Assembly (NCBI GenBank): GCA_029257865.1
Contig: JARIAN010000062.1
Coordinates: 1 to 64,000, forward strand
Source: Phocaeicola sp.
GTDB lineage: Bacteria; Bacteroidota; Bacteroidia; Bacteroidales; Bacteroidaceae
Direction of reading: 5' to 3'
DNA: 64,000 nucleotides
Made by a program: the position numbers and the translations under genes. Positions 7,683 to 16,759 of this stretch are shown piece after piece. The notes under the pieces were generated by a model. The model did not search any database, was not told the origin of the DNA, and saw only the letters and a program-made list of their open reading frames with translations. How positions within the stretch are numbered: the first letter of the stretch is position 1; every line of letters begins with the position of its first letter.

Positions 7683-7718
7683 CTTTTCTATGTTTGATTC
7701 AAATAAAGTAAAAAAATC

Positions 7719-9662
7719 TTATTTGGTTTTGCTCCAATATAGAGGTACGTTGGTATCATTTTTTCCGCCTAATAGCTGCAGTGCTTGATTATAGCTATCC
7801 TTGCTATTGGTTTCCAGGTTGGCTGGATAACGCAGACGTTTAGGATAAAATTCCAACTTACACTCCTTGTAATTGGATTTTGTCAGTGGAACTTCGTGGT
7901 TGGAAGTTACATAGTCTACCTCTACAGCCTGATTTTCAAAGAAAGGTAAGCCTAGACGACGATGGTCATTCCATGCTTCCAGCGGCAGGTAAGGGTAGTT
8001 GGCGATATACTTCTGAGTGATAATCTTGGTTAAATGGTCATTGTTCACATGTGACTTATAAACTGCATTGTTAGGGTAGTGATAAGTCATGGTTTTTGAT
8101 TGGTTAGTGTATCCGTCTGTATAGGAAACCTGATAGTCCGTAGCCTCGGTGGTATGGTCATAATTTACGGAGGTTCCCACACGGTTGTAATCATTGCTTG
8201 ACAAGTATTTATCTACCAGATGGCTTACACCATTATATTCAAAGCTGGCTTTGATACCCTCTTCATAATACATCTTTGCAGATGTGGAAATCCATCCATA
8301 TTCAGCAGCTTCAGCCAGTAAGAAATAGGTCTCCCAGTTTCCGAACCAGATTCTGTAGTTGGTGCCATTTCTGAACTTTTCTGCTGTAGAAGGGAAGTTT
8401 ACACTTTCGCCTGTAAGAGGACTGGAGTAATCCGATTTTTTATTCCATCTTCCTGCTACCCAGGTATTCCAAGTATATTGTACATCCAGTTTTATTTTTT
8501 CTCCTTTTTCTCCTTTTTCCGGTTCACGGCTTAGTTCAATTTTACCGGCTAACTTTCCAAAACATGAAGGATAGGTTCCGGTAGGTGATTTACGGTCGTC
8601 ATATCCGGGGATGTTGAACAGGACGGTAGCACGAGGGTCAATCTTTGACGGCAGTCCGTTGAAGAAGAAGCCTGCACTAGGATCGTTTGTTGTGACTGGC
8701 AGGTGTTTTTCCAAACGGATACCCATGTCTTTCTTGGGGTCAATAAGTTTAACCTTCTTCTTCAGTGTATCATTTAGCTGGATGTCAATACCTCCCAATC
8801 CCAGCAAAATATTGTTCATTGTACTGGAAATAGGCTGAGAGTTCCATACGCGTGACATGACTGCAGTGGCAGGAGACCATCCGTCTTTTTCTTTTACTTT
8901 TGCAATTTGGTCGGGTGTTTCAATCAGAGGGAGTTTGGCCACTTCTGCAACATGTTGTTTAGCCGTTTCAGGTTCCACACTGCTTAGTCTCATAGCCAGG
9001 CGCAGGCGCAATGAGTTGGCATAACGCTGCCATTTGCTCATATCTCCGTTATAGAATAAGTCAGAATTATTGCCGTTTTGTGTGATACTAGACATGTCTG
9101 CATCTAGTTTAAGGCCGGCAGATGCTTCTTTCAGTTCTTTTAGTATAAAAGCATACAAATCTTTTACAGACTTATAAGGAGGAATAGTACCGTCGAACGA
9201 ATTTTCGGCAGGAATAGGGCCGAAAGAATCCGATAATTCAGAAATTAGGTAAGCTCTCCATATTCTGGCCATTTGATAGAGATTTACTTCTACTTCAGTA
9301 GCCGTGCCTGCATCCATCCGTTTTTTTGCAAGATTGATGGCATTGTTAGCATAGTTCAGCCATCCCACTCCAAAACCTGTGCTCAGATAATCCGTATTCC
9401 ATCCGTCATTGTCGGTACCGATGGAGATTCCGTTGGCACGGTCATAGCGAGCTGCCGATTTCCATGTCAGTACAAAAATACGTTCTGCGATGTGTGGGCT
9501 TTGCTGTGCTTCATAAATAGACTTGTTCAGCAAGTGTCCGATTTGAACTTTATCTTCTGTAATTGAAGTAGGATTAATGTTTATATCTTCAAAGTCACTG
9601 CATGAGGAAAACAGAGCCAGTGCAGAAGATAGTCCGAGTATATATTTATTAATTACTTTCAT
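7719..9662 (-). CDS. SusD/RagB-family outer-membrane lipoprotein
   Basis: Surface lipoprotein that binds substrate and works with the SusC channel encoded just upstream. I start at the ATG at 9662, which gives a clean lipoprotein signal (MKVINKYILGLSSALALFSS, then C21); a TTG 12 bases upstream is less likely. The N-terminal region and overall 647-residue length fit the SusD-like_2 type (PF12771), whose members are often in pairs with unknown, sometimes peptide, substrates. The start codon is 20 bp after the susC stop. No glycoside hydrolase, sensor or sigma factor accompanies the pair. Confidence 0.9.
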   Translation of the reverse strand: MKVINKYILGLSSALALFSSCSDFEDININPTSITEDKVQIGHLLNKSIYEAQQSPHIAERIFVLTWKSAARYDRANGISIGTDNDGWNTDYLSTGFGVGWLNYANNAINLAKKRMDAGTATEVEVNLYQMARIWRAYLISELSDSFGPIPAENSFDGTIPPYKSVKDLYAFILKELKEASAGLKLDADMSSITQNGNNSDLFYNGDMSKWQRYANSLRLRLAMRLSSVEPETAKQHVAEVAKLPLIETPDQIAKVKEKDGWSPATAVMSRVWNSQPISSTMNNILLGLGGIDIQLNDTLKKKVKLIDPKKDMGIRLEKHLPVTTNDPSAGFFFNGLPSKIDPRATVLFNIPGYDDRKSPTGTYPSCFGKLAGKIELSREPEKGEKGEKIKLDVQYTWNTWVAGRWNKKSDYSSPLTGESVNFPSTAEKFRNGTNYRIWFGNWETYFLLAEAAEYGWISTSAKMYYEEGIKASFEYNGVSHLVDKYLSSNDYNRVGTSVNYDHTTEATDYQVSYTDGYTNQSKTMTYHYPNNAVYKSHVNNDHLTKIITQKYIANYPYLPLEAWNDHRRLGLPFFENQAVEVDYVTSNHEVPLTKSNYKECKLEFYPKRLRYPANLETNSKDSYNQALQLLGGKNDTNVPLYWSKTK

Positions 9663-9682
9663 AATAGTGTACAATAAATTTG

Positions 9683-12600
9683 TTAGAAGCCAACTGTTAC
9701 GTTAAAAGTATAAGATCTAGGAGTAGGAGCGCCACCCAATTCAATACCAGTTGCATTGGTATTGGTAGTTGCAATAGATTCAGGGTCAATACCTGGGATA
9801 TGGCTCTTTATCATCCAGACATTGTTCATGGTAAGTGAGAGTCTCAGACGTTGTACATGATTACCTAGCATTTTCTTGTTGAAATCATAGCCTAGGGTAA
9901 TGTTGCGCAGGCGTACATTGGTGGCATCATATAGAAAGGCTTCGCCTACTCCTAGATTGCCCTGAGCCATGTGTTCCCAATAACGTTGCGGAGAAATAGC
10001 CGTGTTGTTGACCGAACCGTCTTCTTTAACTGAATTAGGTACGACAAAATCTTCGCGCTTTCCGTTGATTACCGTACCGGCGGCATTACCTGTTCCGAAC
10101 AGGCGGGCCGTAGTGGCTGAGTAAATCTTACCTCCAAAGCGTGCATCAATCAGGAAACTTAGCGAGAAGTTCTTGTAGCTGAAACTATTGGTAATGCCCA
10201 GCATACAGGTAGGTTGCTGGTTACCCAGGTATGCCAGGTCGCTGTTGATGATAGGTAATCCTTCATTGTTTACTATAATCTGTCCCTGTTCGTTCCTCTT
10301 AAATGTCTTTCCGTAGATATCTCCGTAGTTTCCTCCGGTATGCGCTACAATTTTTACTTCATCAAATCCTCCTTTTGACAAGGCTGTTTCGTTAATGCCA
10401 TCTGCCAGTTCTATAATTTTGTTCTTGTTCTTTGAAAGGTTGGTAGATAAGGTCCAGTTGAATCCTTTCTGATTGCGGAAGATATCAAAGTAAGCCATTA
10501 TCTCAATACCGCTATTCTGGATGTTACCAGCATTAATCATTTTAGAACTGAAGCCAGTGAACGGATCCAAAGGCAGAGCCAGCAACTGGTTGGTAGCATT
10601 GGTCTTATAGTATGAGAAATCAAGTCCAAATCGGTTATCGAAGAGTTTCAAATCGGCTCCAAATTCGTAAGATTTAACTAGCTCAGAACGCACATTTGCA
10701 TTATATAGAACATCTCCGATATTGGCAACTGGATTTCCGTAATCATCCTTTCCCAATTCGTATACATTATATAATTTATACGGATCTAGGTCGTTACCAA
10801 CTTCCGCATAAGAAGCTCTGACCTTGGCAAAAGTAAGCCAACTTGGGTAGGCAATATTGAGGTCTTCCAGCATATCAGTAATCACAGCAGAAACGCTGAA
10901 TGATGGATAGAAGTAAGACCGATTAGATTTACTCATGGTAGATGACCAGTCATTGCGGGCTGTAATATCCAAGAATGCCCATCCTCCATAGTTTAGTTGG
11001 AGTGAGCCATAGAGTGAATTCATTTTACGTTCGGTCAGTGTGTACTCAAATTGCATCTGTAATTTGTCGGCTGCATTGTTGATTGAGAATAGGTTCGGAA
11101 TCAGCAAGTCGCCTGTACTTGTTTTATGGACAGCTCTTTTCTGCATCATTAAGTTTCCTCCCAAAGTGAAGAATCCTCCAAATTTTCCGAAAAGATTATC
11201 TTTCTGCATAGTGCTCAGGAAACTGAAGTTGTTTTCGTAAAATGTTTCAGAATTTTCGCTGTATCTTCCTTTTGGATTAACGTTTCCTCCAGAGTGAATT
11301 TTTTCGTTTGAAGTGGTGGTATAATAGTCTGTTCCGGCCTTGATTTCCATGTTCCACCAGTCTGTAAACTTGTATGAGAGTGAACCGGCTGCCAGCAAGC
11401 GGTTTCGTGTATCTTCATTCAAGCGGTAATCTTTAGACCAATAAGGGTTTTCTTGAGGTGATTTTTCGGTATCCCACCATATCATGTTTCCTTTTTCATC
11501 CAGGCAGTTCTTCAAATCAAGAATGTTGATTGAACGCGGAATGTTATAGATTGTATAGAATGCATTGGACTGGTTTATTCCTTGTGTAGGGCGGTTGTGG
11601 CCTTTATTGTTCAAGTAAGTGATTTTTCCGTCCAATTTCCAGCGTTGATCTTTTCCGAACAAGGTGGTTCCTCGTAGGTTTACTGAAGTTTTTTCCAGTT
11701 TTGCTCCAGGGACAATACTGGTTTGGTCTGTACGGTTAACAGATGCAAAGACGGATGTTCCATCTTTAGATTGCTGGAACGAGACACCTTCATTGAATGA
11801 CATACCTGTCTCAAAGTAATTTTTCAAATTATCATAGGTTCTCAGCGGGTGAGTTCCGTTCCATTGTTCGTATTCCGTTCCATCAGCAATCGGTCCCCAG
11901 CTTCCCCTAGATTTGATGTTGAAAATATTATTAGAACCTTGTCCATAGCTATTCTGCATGTCGGGAGTCATGAACATGGTTTCGGCAGTAATACTTGAAG
12001 TGACCGTAATACCTAGTCCTTCTTGTTTCTTTCCACTTTTTGTAGTAATGAGGATGACTCCATTTCCTGCACGTGATCCGTATAGGGCTGCAGCTGATGC
12101 TCCCTTTAATACAGACATAGATTCAATGTCGTCTGGGTTAATATCTGAGAGTCCATTACCCATATCTGCACCCTTGTTACCCCAGGCGTCTTCCACTCCG
12201 CTGGTAAAGTTATCCATAGGAACTCCATCGACTACAATGAGCGGTTGGTTGCTTCCTGAGATAGAACTATTTCCGCGGAGTACAATTTTAGAAGAAGATC
12301 CCGGTCCTCCAGAGCCGCGTACCACTTGCAGTCCGGCTACTTTACCTGAGAGAGAGTTGGCAAGGTTGCTTTCGCGTGATGAAACGAGTGCATCTCCTTT
12401 CAGTTCTTGTTGTGCATATCCCAATGCCTTTTTCTCACGTTTGATACCCAATGCAGTGACTACCACCTCTTCCAACACTTCTGTATCATCGTTCATCCGG
12501 ATAGTGCCTAAATTAGGTTTTGCTGTGATTCTTTGAGACTGGTAGCCAATGTAGGAAAGTTCTAGCGTGGCTCCGGTATTTACCGACAGGGTGAATTTTC

Positions 12601-12820
12601 CATCAAAGTCGGTAATTGTTCCGTTTGTGGTACCAGATTCAAGGATGCTTACTCCAATCAAAGGCATGCCCTGTGCATCTACGATAGTACCTTGGACTGT
12701 AATTCTAGCTGCCTGTAGCGTTGTGCTGGCATTTATTGTCTGACCTGGACCTCCCCATACTGTTCCGCAGTTGGAAGCCATTAGCAATAAAAACAATTGT
12801 GAATACCTGCTAATTTTCAT
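9683..12820 (-). CDS. SusC/RagA-family TonB-dependent transporter (1045 aa)
   Basis: Outer-membrane TonB-dependent channel for the ligand held by SusD. After a signal peptide (to about residue 24) comes a carboxypeptidase-like regulatory domain (about 40-115, ITVQGTIVDAQGMPLIGVSI), the TonB box region EVVVTALGIKREKKALGYA, the plug domain (LRGNSSISGSNQPLIVVDGV and GSRAGNGVILITTKSG) and a large beta barrel ending in an aromatic-rich strand that closes with F. There is no N-terminal STN domain, so it is not the anti-sigma-signalling type. It is the first gene of the two-gene operon. Confidence 0.95.
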   Translation of the reverse strand: MKISRYSQLFLLLMASNCGTVWGGPGQTINASTTLQAARITVQGTIVDAQGMPLIGVSILESGTTNGTITDFDGKFTLSVNTGATLELSYIGYQSQRITAKPNLGTIRMNDDTEVLEEVVVTALGIKREKKALGYAQQELKGDALVSSRESNLANSLSGKVAGLQVVRGSGGPGSSSKIVLRGNSSISGSNQPLIVVDGVPMDNFTSGVEDAWGNKGADMGNGLSDINPDDIESMSVLKGASAAALYGSRAGNGVILITTKSGKKQEGLGITVTSSITAETMFMTPDMQNSYGQGSNNIFNIKSRGSWGPIADGTEYEQWNGTHPLRTYDNLKNYFETGMSFNEGVSFQQSKDGTSVFASVNRTDQTSIVPGAKLEKTSVNLRGTTLFGKDQRWKLDGKITYLNNKGHNRPTQGINQSNAFYTIYNIPRSINILDLKNCLDEKGNMIWWDTEKSPQENPYWSKDYRLNEDTRNRLLAAGSLSYKFTDWWNMEIKAGTDYYTTTSNEKIHSGGNVNPKGRYSENSETFYENNFSFLSTMQKDNLFGKFGGFFTLGGNLMMQKRAVHKTSTGDLLIPNLFSINNAADKLQMQFEYTLTERKMNSLYGSLQLNYGGWAFLDITARNDWSSTMSKSNRSYFYPSFSVSAVITDMLEDLNIAYPSWLTFAKVRASYAEVGNDLDPYKLYNVYELGKDDYGNPVANIGDVLYNANVRSELVKSYEFGADLKLFDNRFGLDFSYYKTNATNQLLALPLDPFTGFSSKMINAGNIQNSGIEIMAYFDIFRNQKGFNWTLSTNLSKNKNKIIELADGINETALSKGGFDEVKIVAHTGGNYGDIYGKTFKRNEQGQIIVNNEGLPIINSDLAYLGNQQPTCMLGITNSFSYKNFSLSFLIDARFGGKIYSATTARLFGTGNAAGTVINGKREDFVVPNSVKEDGSVNNTAISPQRYWEHMAQGNLGVGEAFLYDATNVRLRNITLGYDFNKKMLGNHVQRLRLSLTMNNVWMIKSHIPGIDPESIATTNTNATGIELGGAPTPRSYTFNVTVGF

Positions 12821-13015
12821 AGAATTAAAAAATGTTAATATTTATAAATAAATTAGATGTGTCTTGGTGCTTTGTTAGGATTTATCAATGTGTGGATTGT
12901 ATAAATCTGCGCTATGAATATTTAGGCTTATTATGTTGTAATTGAAGACATCTTTCATAATGATATGAATTTTTGTATGTATTATTTTGTTAAGGCTATC
13001 TTTCTTTGTCCTTTT

Positions 13016-13023
13016 CAAAGATA
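13016..13023 (-). promoter_or_regulatory. -7 box for susC
   Basis: TATCTTTG on the minus strand, about 195 bp before the susC start. It implies a long 5' untranslated region. No triple-TAAC element precedes it, so the SusCD pair is not in the peptide regulon. Confidence 0.5.
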
Positions 13024-13230
13024 CGGATATTTTTACAATTCGTAAAAGATTATTGTGTTTTTTTGTGAACTTTAGCTGCTTTAGGTGAAAACATCGTTAG
13101 ATAATAAAAGTTATAAAGGTTAATAATGAAACACATGGATATGCTTTGGAAAAATATATGGTAAGAGAGTCAATGGTCTTTTGGATATAATGGACTGAAA
13201 TATTAAATAGGTGAATGCTTTTTCCCGATA

Positions 13231-13312
13231 GTCGCAAGCAAAATATATTTATCTGCTGAAAGACCGGAATCTTCTTTTTTTACTTTTCTCTTTTATTGGC
13301 AGAAAAATGAGG
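13231..13312 (+). pseudogene. 3' remnant of a second TolC-family gene
   Basis: In one frame the sequence reads SQAKYIYLLKDRNLLFLLF, which matches the end of the working channel protein (SQAKYTYLLKDRILAFYSCF, from about 7335) at both protein and DNA level. A stop codon sits directly before it and nothing upstream resembles the rest of the gene. It is a decayed fragment of a paralogue, cut off by the susC side of the region. Confidence 0.75.
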
Positions 13313-13349
13313 TTATGGAATGGATTGTGAGGAGAATAAATGGACTTTT

Positions 13350-13481
13350 CAAATCGTCGGCATATTTTTCTCGGAACGTCGATATATTTTTTTCGGATCG
13401 TCGGCTTATTTTCATCAGAATGACGGCATATTTTTCCCAAACTGTCTATATATTTTTCTCAAAATGACGGCAAGATTTTAG
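13350..13481 (-). repeat. 22-bp tandem repeat array 1 (six units)
   Basis: Six contiguous degenerate 22-bp units start at 13350, 13372, 13394, 13416, 13438 and 13460. Read on the minus strand the core is AAAAATATGCCG followed by ACGATTTG-like sequence. There are no spacers, so it is not a CRISPR array. The same unit and period occur near 40.0 and 51.0 kb. Confidence 0.85.
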
Positions 13482-13560
13482 AGGCAAGAAAAATCGGATG
13501 GAATGGCTGTTGGATTGGTAGAATGAAATGATGAGATATGGTTGACTTTTTTTACTTATT

Positions 13561-13616
13561 TAATCTGAAGACAACATTAGGATAGCTTATATTCTCTTTC
13601 AGTTTGCGTGTGTTTG
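13561..13616 (+). promoter_or_regulatory. Decayed triple-TAAC promoter D
   Basis: The three boxes are TAAT (13561), CAAC (13572) and TAGC (13583), again in 11-bp steps. TTTG ends at 13616, so the total is 56 bp as in sites A to C. The -7 box is degenerate (TGTGTTTG) but the context TTTGCATCATAA matches site B. Confidence 0.65.
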
Positions 13617-13622
13617 CATCAT

Positions 13623-13940
13623 AAGAAAGGATAAAAACAACGTATAGGTTTAATGGTAATTTTTTTTGATATTATGACTGATGGCTCTGGTAATGATGTT
13701 GCTATTATTAATAGCGATAAGCAGTGATAGGTGAACCATATTCTGTAAATGGAAGTAAATAATTTAAACGAATGTGGCGGCCCGCTTTTGAGTGTGATGC
13801 AATGGATGAGACAGCCCGTAAATATACTCGTCAATGTGGAGAGCGTTGTGTTGCTTGTCTATTGAAGGGCAGTGAGAAGTAAGAAGGATAAGGAGAACTG
13901 TCTGCCGGCTTTCATTGAATCAGTGGTAGGGGAAATAGAA
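13623..13940 (+). other. Transcript region of promoter D with only tiny ORFs
   Basis: Three short frames follow the decayed promoter. 13674-13727 encodes 17 residues (MTDGSGNDVAIINSDKQ). 13749-13865 encodes 38 residues and opens with a possible short leader, MEVNNLNECGG. 13772-13882, in another frame, encodes 36 residues with the Cys-rich stretch QCGERCVACL. None is convincing alone. The stretch may be a dead or drifting member of the peptide family. Confidence 0.35.
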
Positions 13941-13975
13941 AGAGGATGTGTCAGCACTGAAGTGACACATCCTCT
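13941..13975. terminator. Bidirectional terminator between island and gyrB
   Basis: A perfect 13-bp stem (AGAGGATGTGTCA with its complement) and a 9-base loop, with T-rich sequence on both sides. It ends the gyrB transcript on the minus strand. Confidence 0.8.
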
Positions 13976-14037
13976 TTATTCCTCATTGTAAGATGCGAGG
14001 CCGGATTTTTAATGTTGGTTATATAAATAAAGCATAC

Positions 14038-16002
14038 TTATGCATCGATGTTTGCATAGGTAGCGTGCTTTTCGATGAATTCGCGGCGAGGAGCAACATC
14101 ATCTCCCATCAGCATGGAGAAGATATAGTCTGCTTCGGCAGCGTTTTCAATGTTCACCTGGCGCAAGATACGGGTTTCCGGATTCATGGTGGTTTCCCAA
14201 AGCTGCTCCGGATTCATTTCACCCAAACCTTTATATCGCTGAGTATGGATGCCGGTTTCGGTTCCGTCGCCATATTTTTGCATGAACTCAATACGTTCTT
14301 CTTCTGTGTAGCAATACTCGCTGATTTTTCCCTTTGAACATTTGTACAAAGGAGGGTTGGCAATATACAAGTGTCCTCCCTGGATGACTTCAGGCATATA
14401 GCGGTAGAAGAGTGTCATGATAAGGGTGTCGATGTGAGAGCCATCGACATCGGCATCGGTCATGATGATTACCTTATGGTAGCGTAGTTTGTCGATATTT
14501 GCCTTCTTGCTGTCTTCGTCTCCATCTACTCCGAAACGTACTCCCAGCGCCTGGATGATGTTGTTTACTTCATCGCTTTCGAAAGCCTTGTGCCACATTG
14601 CTTTTTCTACGTTGAGGATTTTACCTCTCAACGGAAGGATGGCCTGAAACTGACGGCTTCTGCCTTGTTTTGCAGAACCACCTGCAGAGTCACCCTCGAC
14701 CAGGAAGAGTTCGCATTCTTCGGCGGTACGGCTGGAGCAGTCGGCCAGTTTGCCGGGCAGACCTCCGCCCCCCATCGGGCTCTTTCGCTGTACCGATTCA
14801 CGGGCTTTGCGTGCAGCTACGCGTGCGGTTGCAGCCAGTACCACTTTGTCTACAATGGTTTTAGCTTCCTTAGGATGCTCCTCTAGGTAGTAGGTCAAGG
14901 CTTCACCTACAGCTTGATTCACGGCTCCGCTGACTTCGTTGTTGCCCAGTTTGGTTTTGGTCTGTCCTTCAAACTGAGGTTCTGAGACCTTTACAGAGAT
15001 TACAGCGATGAGACCTTCTCGGAAGTCTTCTCCAGAGATTTCCACTTTAGCTTTCTCCAGCGCCTTGCTTTCTTCTGCATATTTCTTGAGAACTCGAGTC
15101 AGTGCGGTGCGGAATCCGGCTTCGTGTGTACCCCCTTCAATTGTATTGATGTTGTTGACATAAGAGTGGAGGTTTTCACGGAACCCGGTATTGTACATGA
15201 TGGCACATTCGATAGGAATGCCCTGTTTTTCGGTGTTCAGATAGATGACATCGTCTATAAGCGGAGTATTGGTAGAGTTCAAGAAACGCACGAATTCTTT
15301 TACGCCTTCTTCCGAATGGAACACTTCCTTCTTGGTTTCTCCGTTTTCGTCTATCACACGGCGGTCGTTCAGCGTGATGGTAATGCCCTTGTTCAGGTAA
15401 GCCAGTTCGCGCATACGAGCCTGCAGAATGCTATATTTATATTCAGTAACGGTAAAGATGTTCCCGTCGGGCCAGAATGTCTGTCGGGTTCCGGTAATAT
15501 CGGTTGTCCCAACTTCTTTTACGGCATAGAGCGGTTTACCGAACGCATATTCTTGCTGGTATACTTTTCCGTTACGGAATACGTTGGTGGTCATATGCGA
15601 AGACAAGGCATTGACGCACGAAACACCTACTCCGTGCAGTCCTCCAGATACTTTATATGAACCCTTATCGAATTTACCTCCTGCGTGCAGTACAGTCATG
15701 ACTACTTCCAGAGCTGATTTCTTTTCTTTTTCGTGGTAGTCTACAGGGATTCCTCGTCCGTTGTCTTGTACGGTAATTGAGTTGTCTTCGTTAATGGTAA
15801 CTTCTATATGTGTACAATATCCGGCCAGTGCTTCGTCGATGGAGTTGTCTACCACCTCATAGACCAAGTGGTGTAAACCTTTTTCGCTGATGTCGCCGAT
15901 GTACATTGCAGGACGCTTACGTACAGCTTCCAATCCTTCAAGAACCTGGATGCTGCTTGCCGAATAGCTGTTTCCGCTGTTATGTGTCAGTTCTTCACTC
16001 AT
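14038..16002 (-). CDS. gyrB: DNA gyrase subunit B (654 aa)
   Basis: ATPase subunit of DNA gyrase, which introduces negative supercoils. The GHKL ATPase domain has VVDNSIDEALAG (about residues 50-61) and GGLHGVGVSCVNALS. The TOPRIM domain has EGDSAGGSAKQGR and DADVDGSHI. The C-terminus has the QRYKGLGEMN motif. The 654-residue length is normal for the short GyrB form. A -7 box lies 37 bp upstream of the ATG. Confidence 0.97.
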   Translation of the reverse strand: MSEELTHNSGNSYSASSIQVLEGLEAVRKRPAMYIGDISEKGLHHLVYEVVDNSIDEALAGYCTHIEVTINEDNSITVQDNGRGIPVDYHEKEKKSALEVVMTVLHAGGKFDKGSYKVSGGLHGVGVSCVNALSSHMTTNVFRNGKVYQQEYAFGKPLYAVKEVGTTDITGTRQTFWPDGNIFTVTEYKYSILQARMRELAYLNKGITITLNDRRVIDENGETKKEVFHSEEGVKEFVRFLNSTNTPLIDDVIYLNTEKQGIPIECAIMYNTGFRENLHSYVNNINTIEGGTHEAGFRTALTRVLKKYAEESKALEKAKVEISGEDFREGLIAVISVKVSEPQFEGQTKTKLGNNEVSGAVNQAVGEALTYYLEEHPKEAKTIVDKVVLAATARVAARKARESVQRKSPMGGGGLPGKLADCSSRTAEECELFLVEGDSAGGSAKQGRSRQFQAILPLRGKILNVEKAMWHKAFESDEVNNIIQALGVRFGVDGDEDSKKANIDKLRYHKVIIMTDADVDGSHIDTLIMTLFYRYMPEVIQGGHLYIANPPLYKCSKGKISEYCYTEEERIEFMQKYGDGTETGIHTQRYKGLGEMNPEQLWETTMNPETRILRQVNIENAAEADYIFSMLMGDDVAPRREFIEKHATYANIDA

Positions 16003-16038
16003 CTTTTTATCTTGATAAATCTAATTATATAATGTGCT

Positions 16039-16046
16039 CAAAGTTA
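16039..16046 (-). promoter_or_regulatory. -7 box for gyrB
   Basis: TAACTTTG on the minus strand, 37 bp before the gyrB start codon. Confidence 0.6.
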
Positions 16047-16137
16047 GTAAAAAACTATGAGTATTTTTCTCTTTTAACCTTATTTTTAAGCGAGTTAAGA
16101 TTGAAAATCTGCGTTGGGTGACTTGTATAAACGACAA

Positions 16138-16164
16138 AAGGCTGAATCGTTATGATTCAGCCTT
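16138..16164 (-). terminator. Terminator of rpsT
   Basis: AAGGCTGAATC and its complement form an 11-bp stem with a 5-base loop. On the minus strand it is followed by TTTTGT. It lies 23 bp after rpsT. Confidence 0.8.
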
Positions 16165-16187
16165 AATATCCTTTGATAAGCAGATGC

Positions 16188-16442
16188 TTAAGCCAATTTG
16201 CTTACGTGAGCAGCCAGTTTTGACTTCAAGTTAGCAGCTTTATTCTTGTGGATGATGTTGCGTTTTGCCAACTTATCCAACATTTTCTGAATACCTGGGA
16301 ACAAAGCGATAGCTTCTGCCTTTTCTGTAGTTCCACGGAGTTTCTTCACTGCATTACGCATTGTTTTAGCATAATATCTGTTGTGAAGTCTTCTCTTCTC
16401 TTCCTGTCTAATTCTTTTGATAGATGATTTGTGATTTGCCAT
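16188..16442 (-). CDS. rpsT: 30S ribosomal protein S20 (84 aa)
   Basis: Primary 16S rRNA-binding protein of the small subunit. The sequence is short, highly basic and helical, with the typical start [20 protein letters not shown] and the conserved tail region [16 protein letters not shown]. Length is normal. It follows tRNA-Glu on the same strand by 42 bp and both probably share the promoter at 16626. Confidence 0.97.
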   Translation of the reverse strand: MANHKSSIKRIRQEEKRRLHNRYYAKTMRNAVKKLRGTTEKAEAIALFPGIQKMLDKLAKRNIIHKNKAANLKSKLAAHVSKLA

Positions 16443-16484
16443 CTCGACTAATCTTTAATATTGTTCGTGATTTTGTTTATTATG

Positions 16485-16556
16485 TAGCCCGTGGGGGAAT
16501 CGAACCCCCCTTTCAAGAATGAAAATCTTGCGTCCTAACCGATAGACGAACGGGCC
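16485..16556 (-). tRNA. tRNA-Glu (TTC)
   Basis: A 72-base cloverleaf on the minus strand. The acceptor stem GGCCCGT pairs with ACGGGCT, the anticodon arm is CAAGA-TTTTCAT-TCTTG with anticodon TTC, and the T-loop is GGTTCGATTC. The 3' CCA is not encoded. A -7 box lies at 16626. Confidence 0.95.
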
Positions 16557-16625
16557 ATCTTTTGCTGGCCTAAAACTAGGAACTCAGACTGTGCTTTAAG
16601 GTTGCTATTTCCTTGATTGCGGATG

Positions 16626-16633
16626 CAAAGGTA
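16626..16633 (-). promoter_or_regulatory. -7 box for tRNA-Glu and rpsT
   Basis: TACCTTTG on the minus strand, followed by GCATCC. The same box precedes the tRNA-Gln genes, murG and the FKBP operon. Confidence 0.65.
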
Positions 16634-16726
16634 TGAAGATTTTTCGTTTTACCAAAACTTTCGGCTTATTTTTTTATTTTTTTCTGCGTGAGTTAATGCT
16701 TTACAGTCCTTTTGGCACTAAAGTGT

Positions 16727-16734
16727 TATCTTTG
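16727..16734 (+). promoter_or_regulatory. -7 box for recO
   Basis: TATCTTTG on the plus strand, 26 bp before the recO start, which supports the ATG at 16760 over earlier starts in other frames. Confidence 0.55.
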
Positions 16735-16759
16735 CGGTTGAATTTGAAAAGGAGGAAAT

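Noticed and set aside
11958-12536. 192-codon plus-strand ORF
   Set aside because: Antisense to the plug domain of SusC; no motif.
13249-13440. Minus-strand ORF of 63 codons over array 1
   Set aside because: Low-complexity translation of the repeat units plus the channel-gene remnant on the wrong strand.
13350-13481. CRISPR-like array
   Set aside because: Units of 22 bp abut each other with no spacers and vary between copies; no cas gene is present.
13619-13834. 71-codon minus-strand ORF
   Set aside because: Antisense to the promoter D transcript, with no promoter or motif.
15124-15660. 178-codon plus-strand ORF
   Set aside because: Lies antisense inside gyrB, whose protein is fully conserved.
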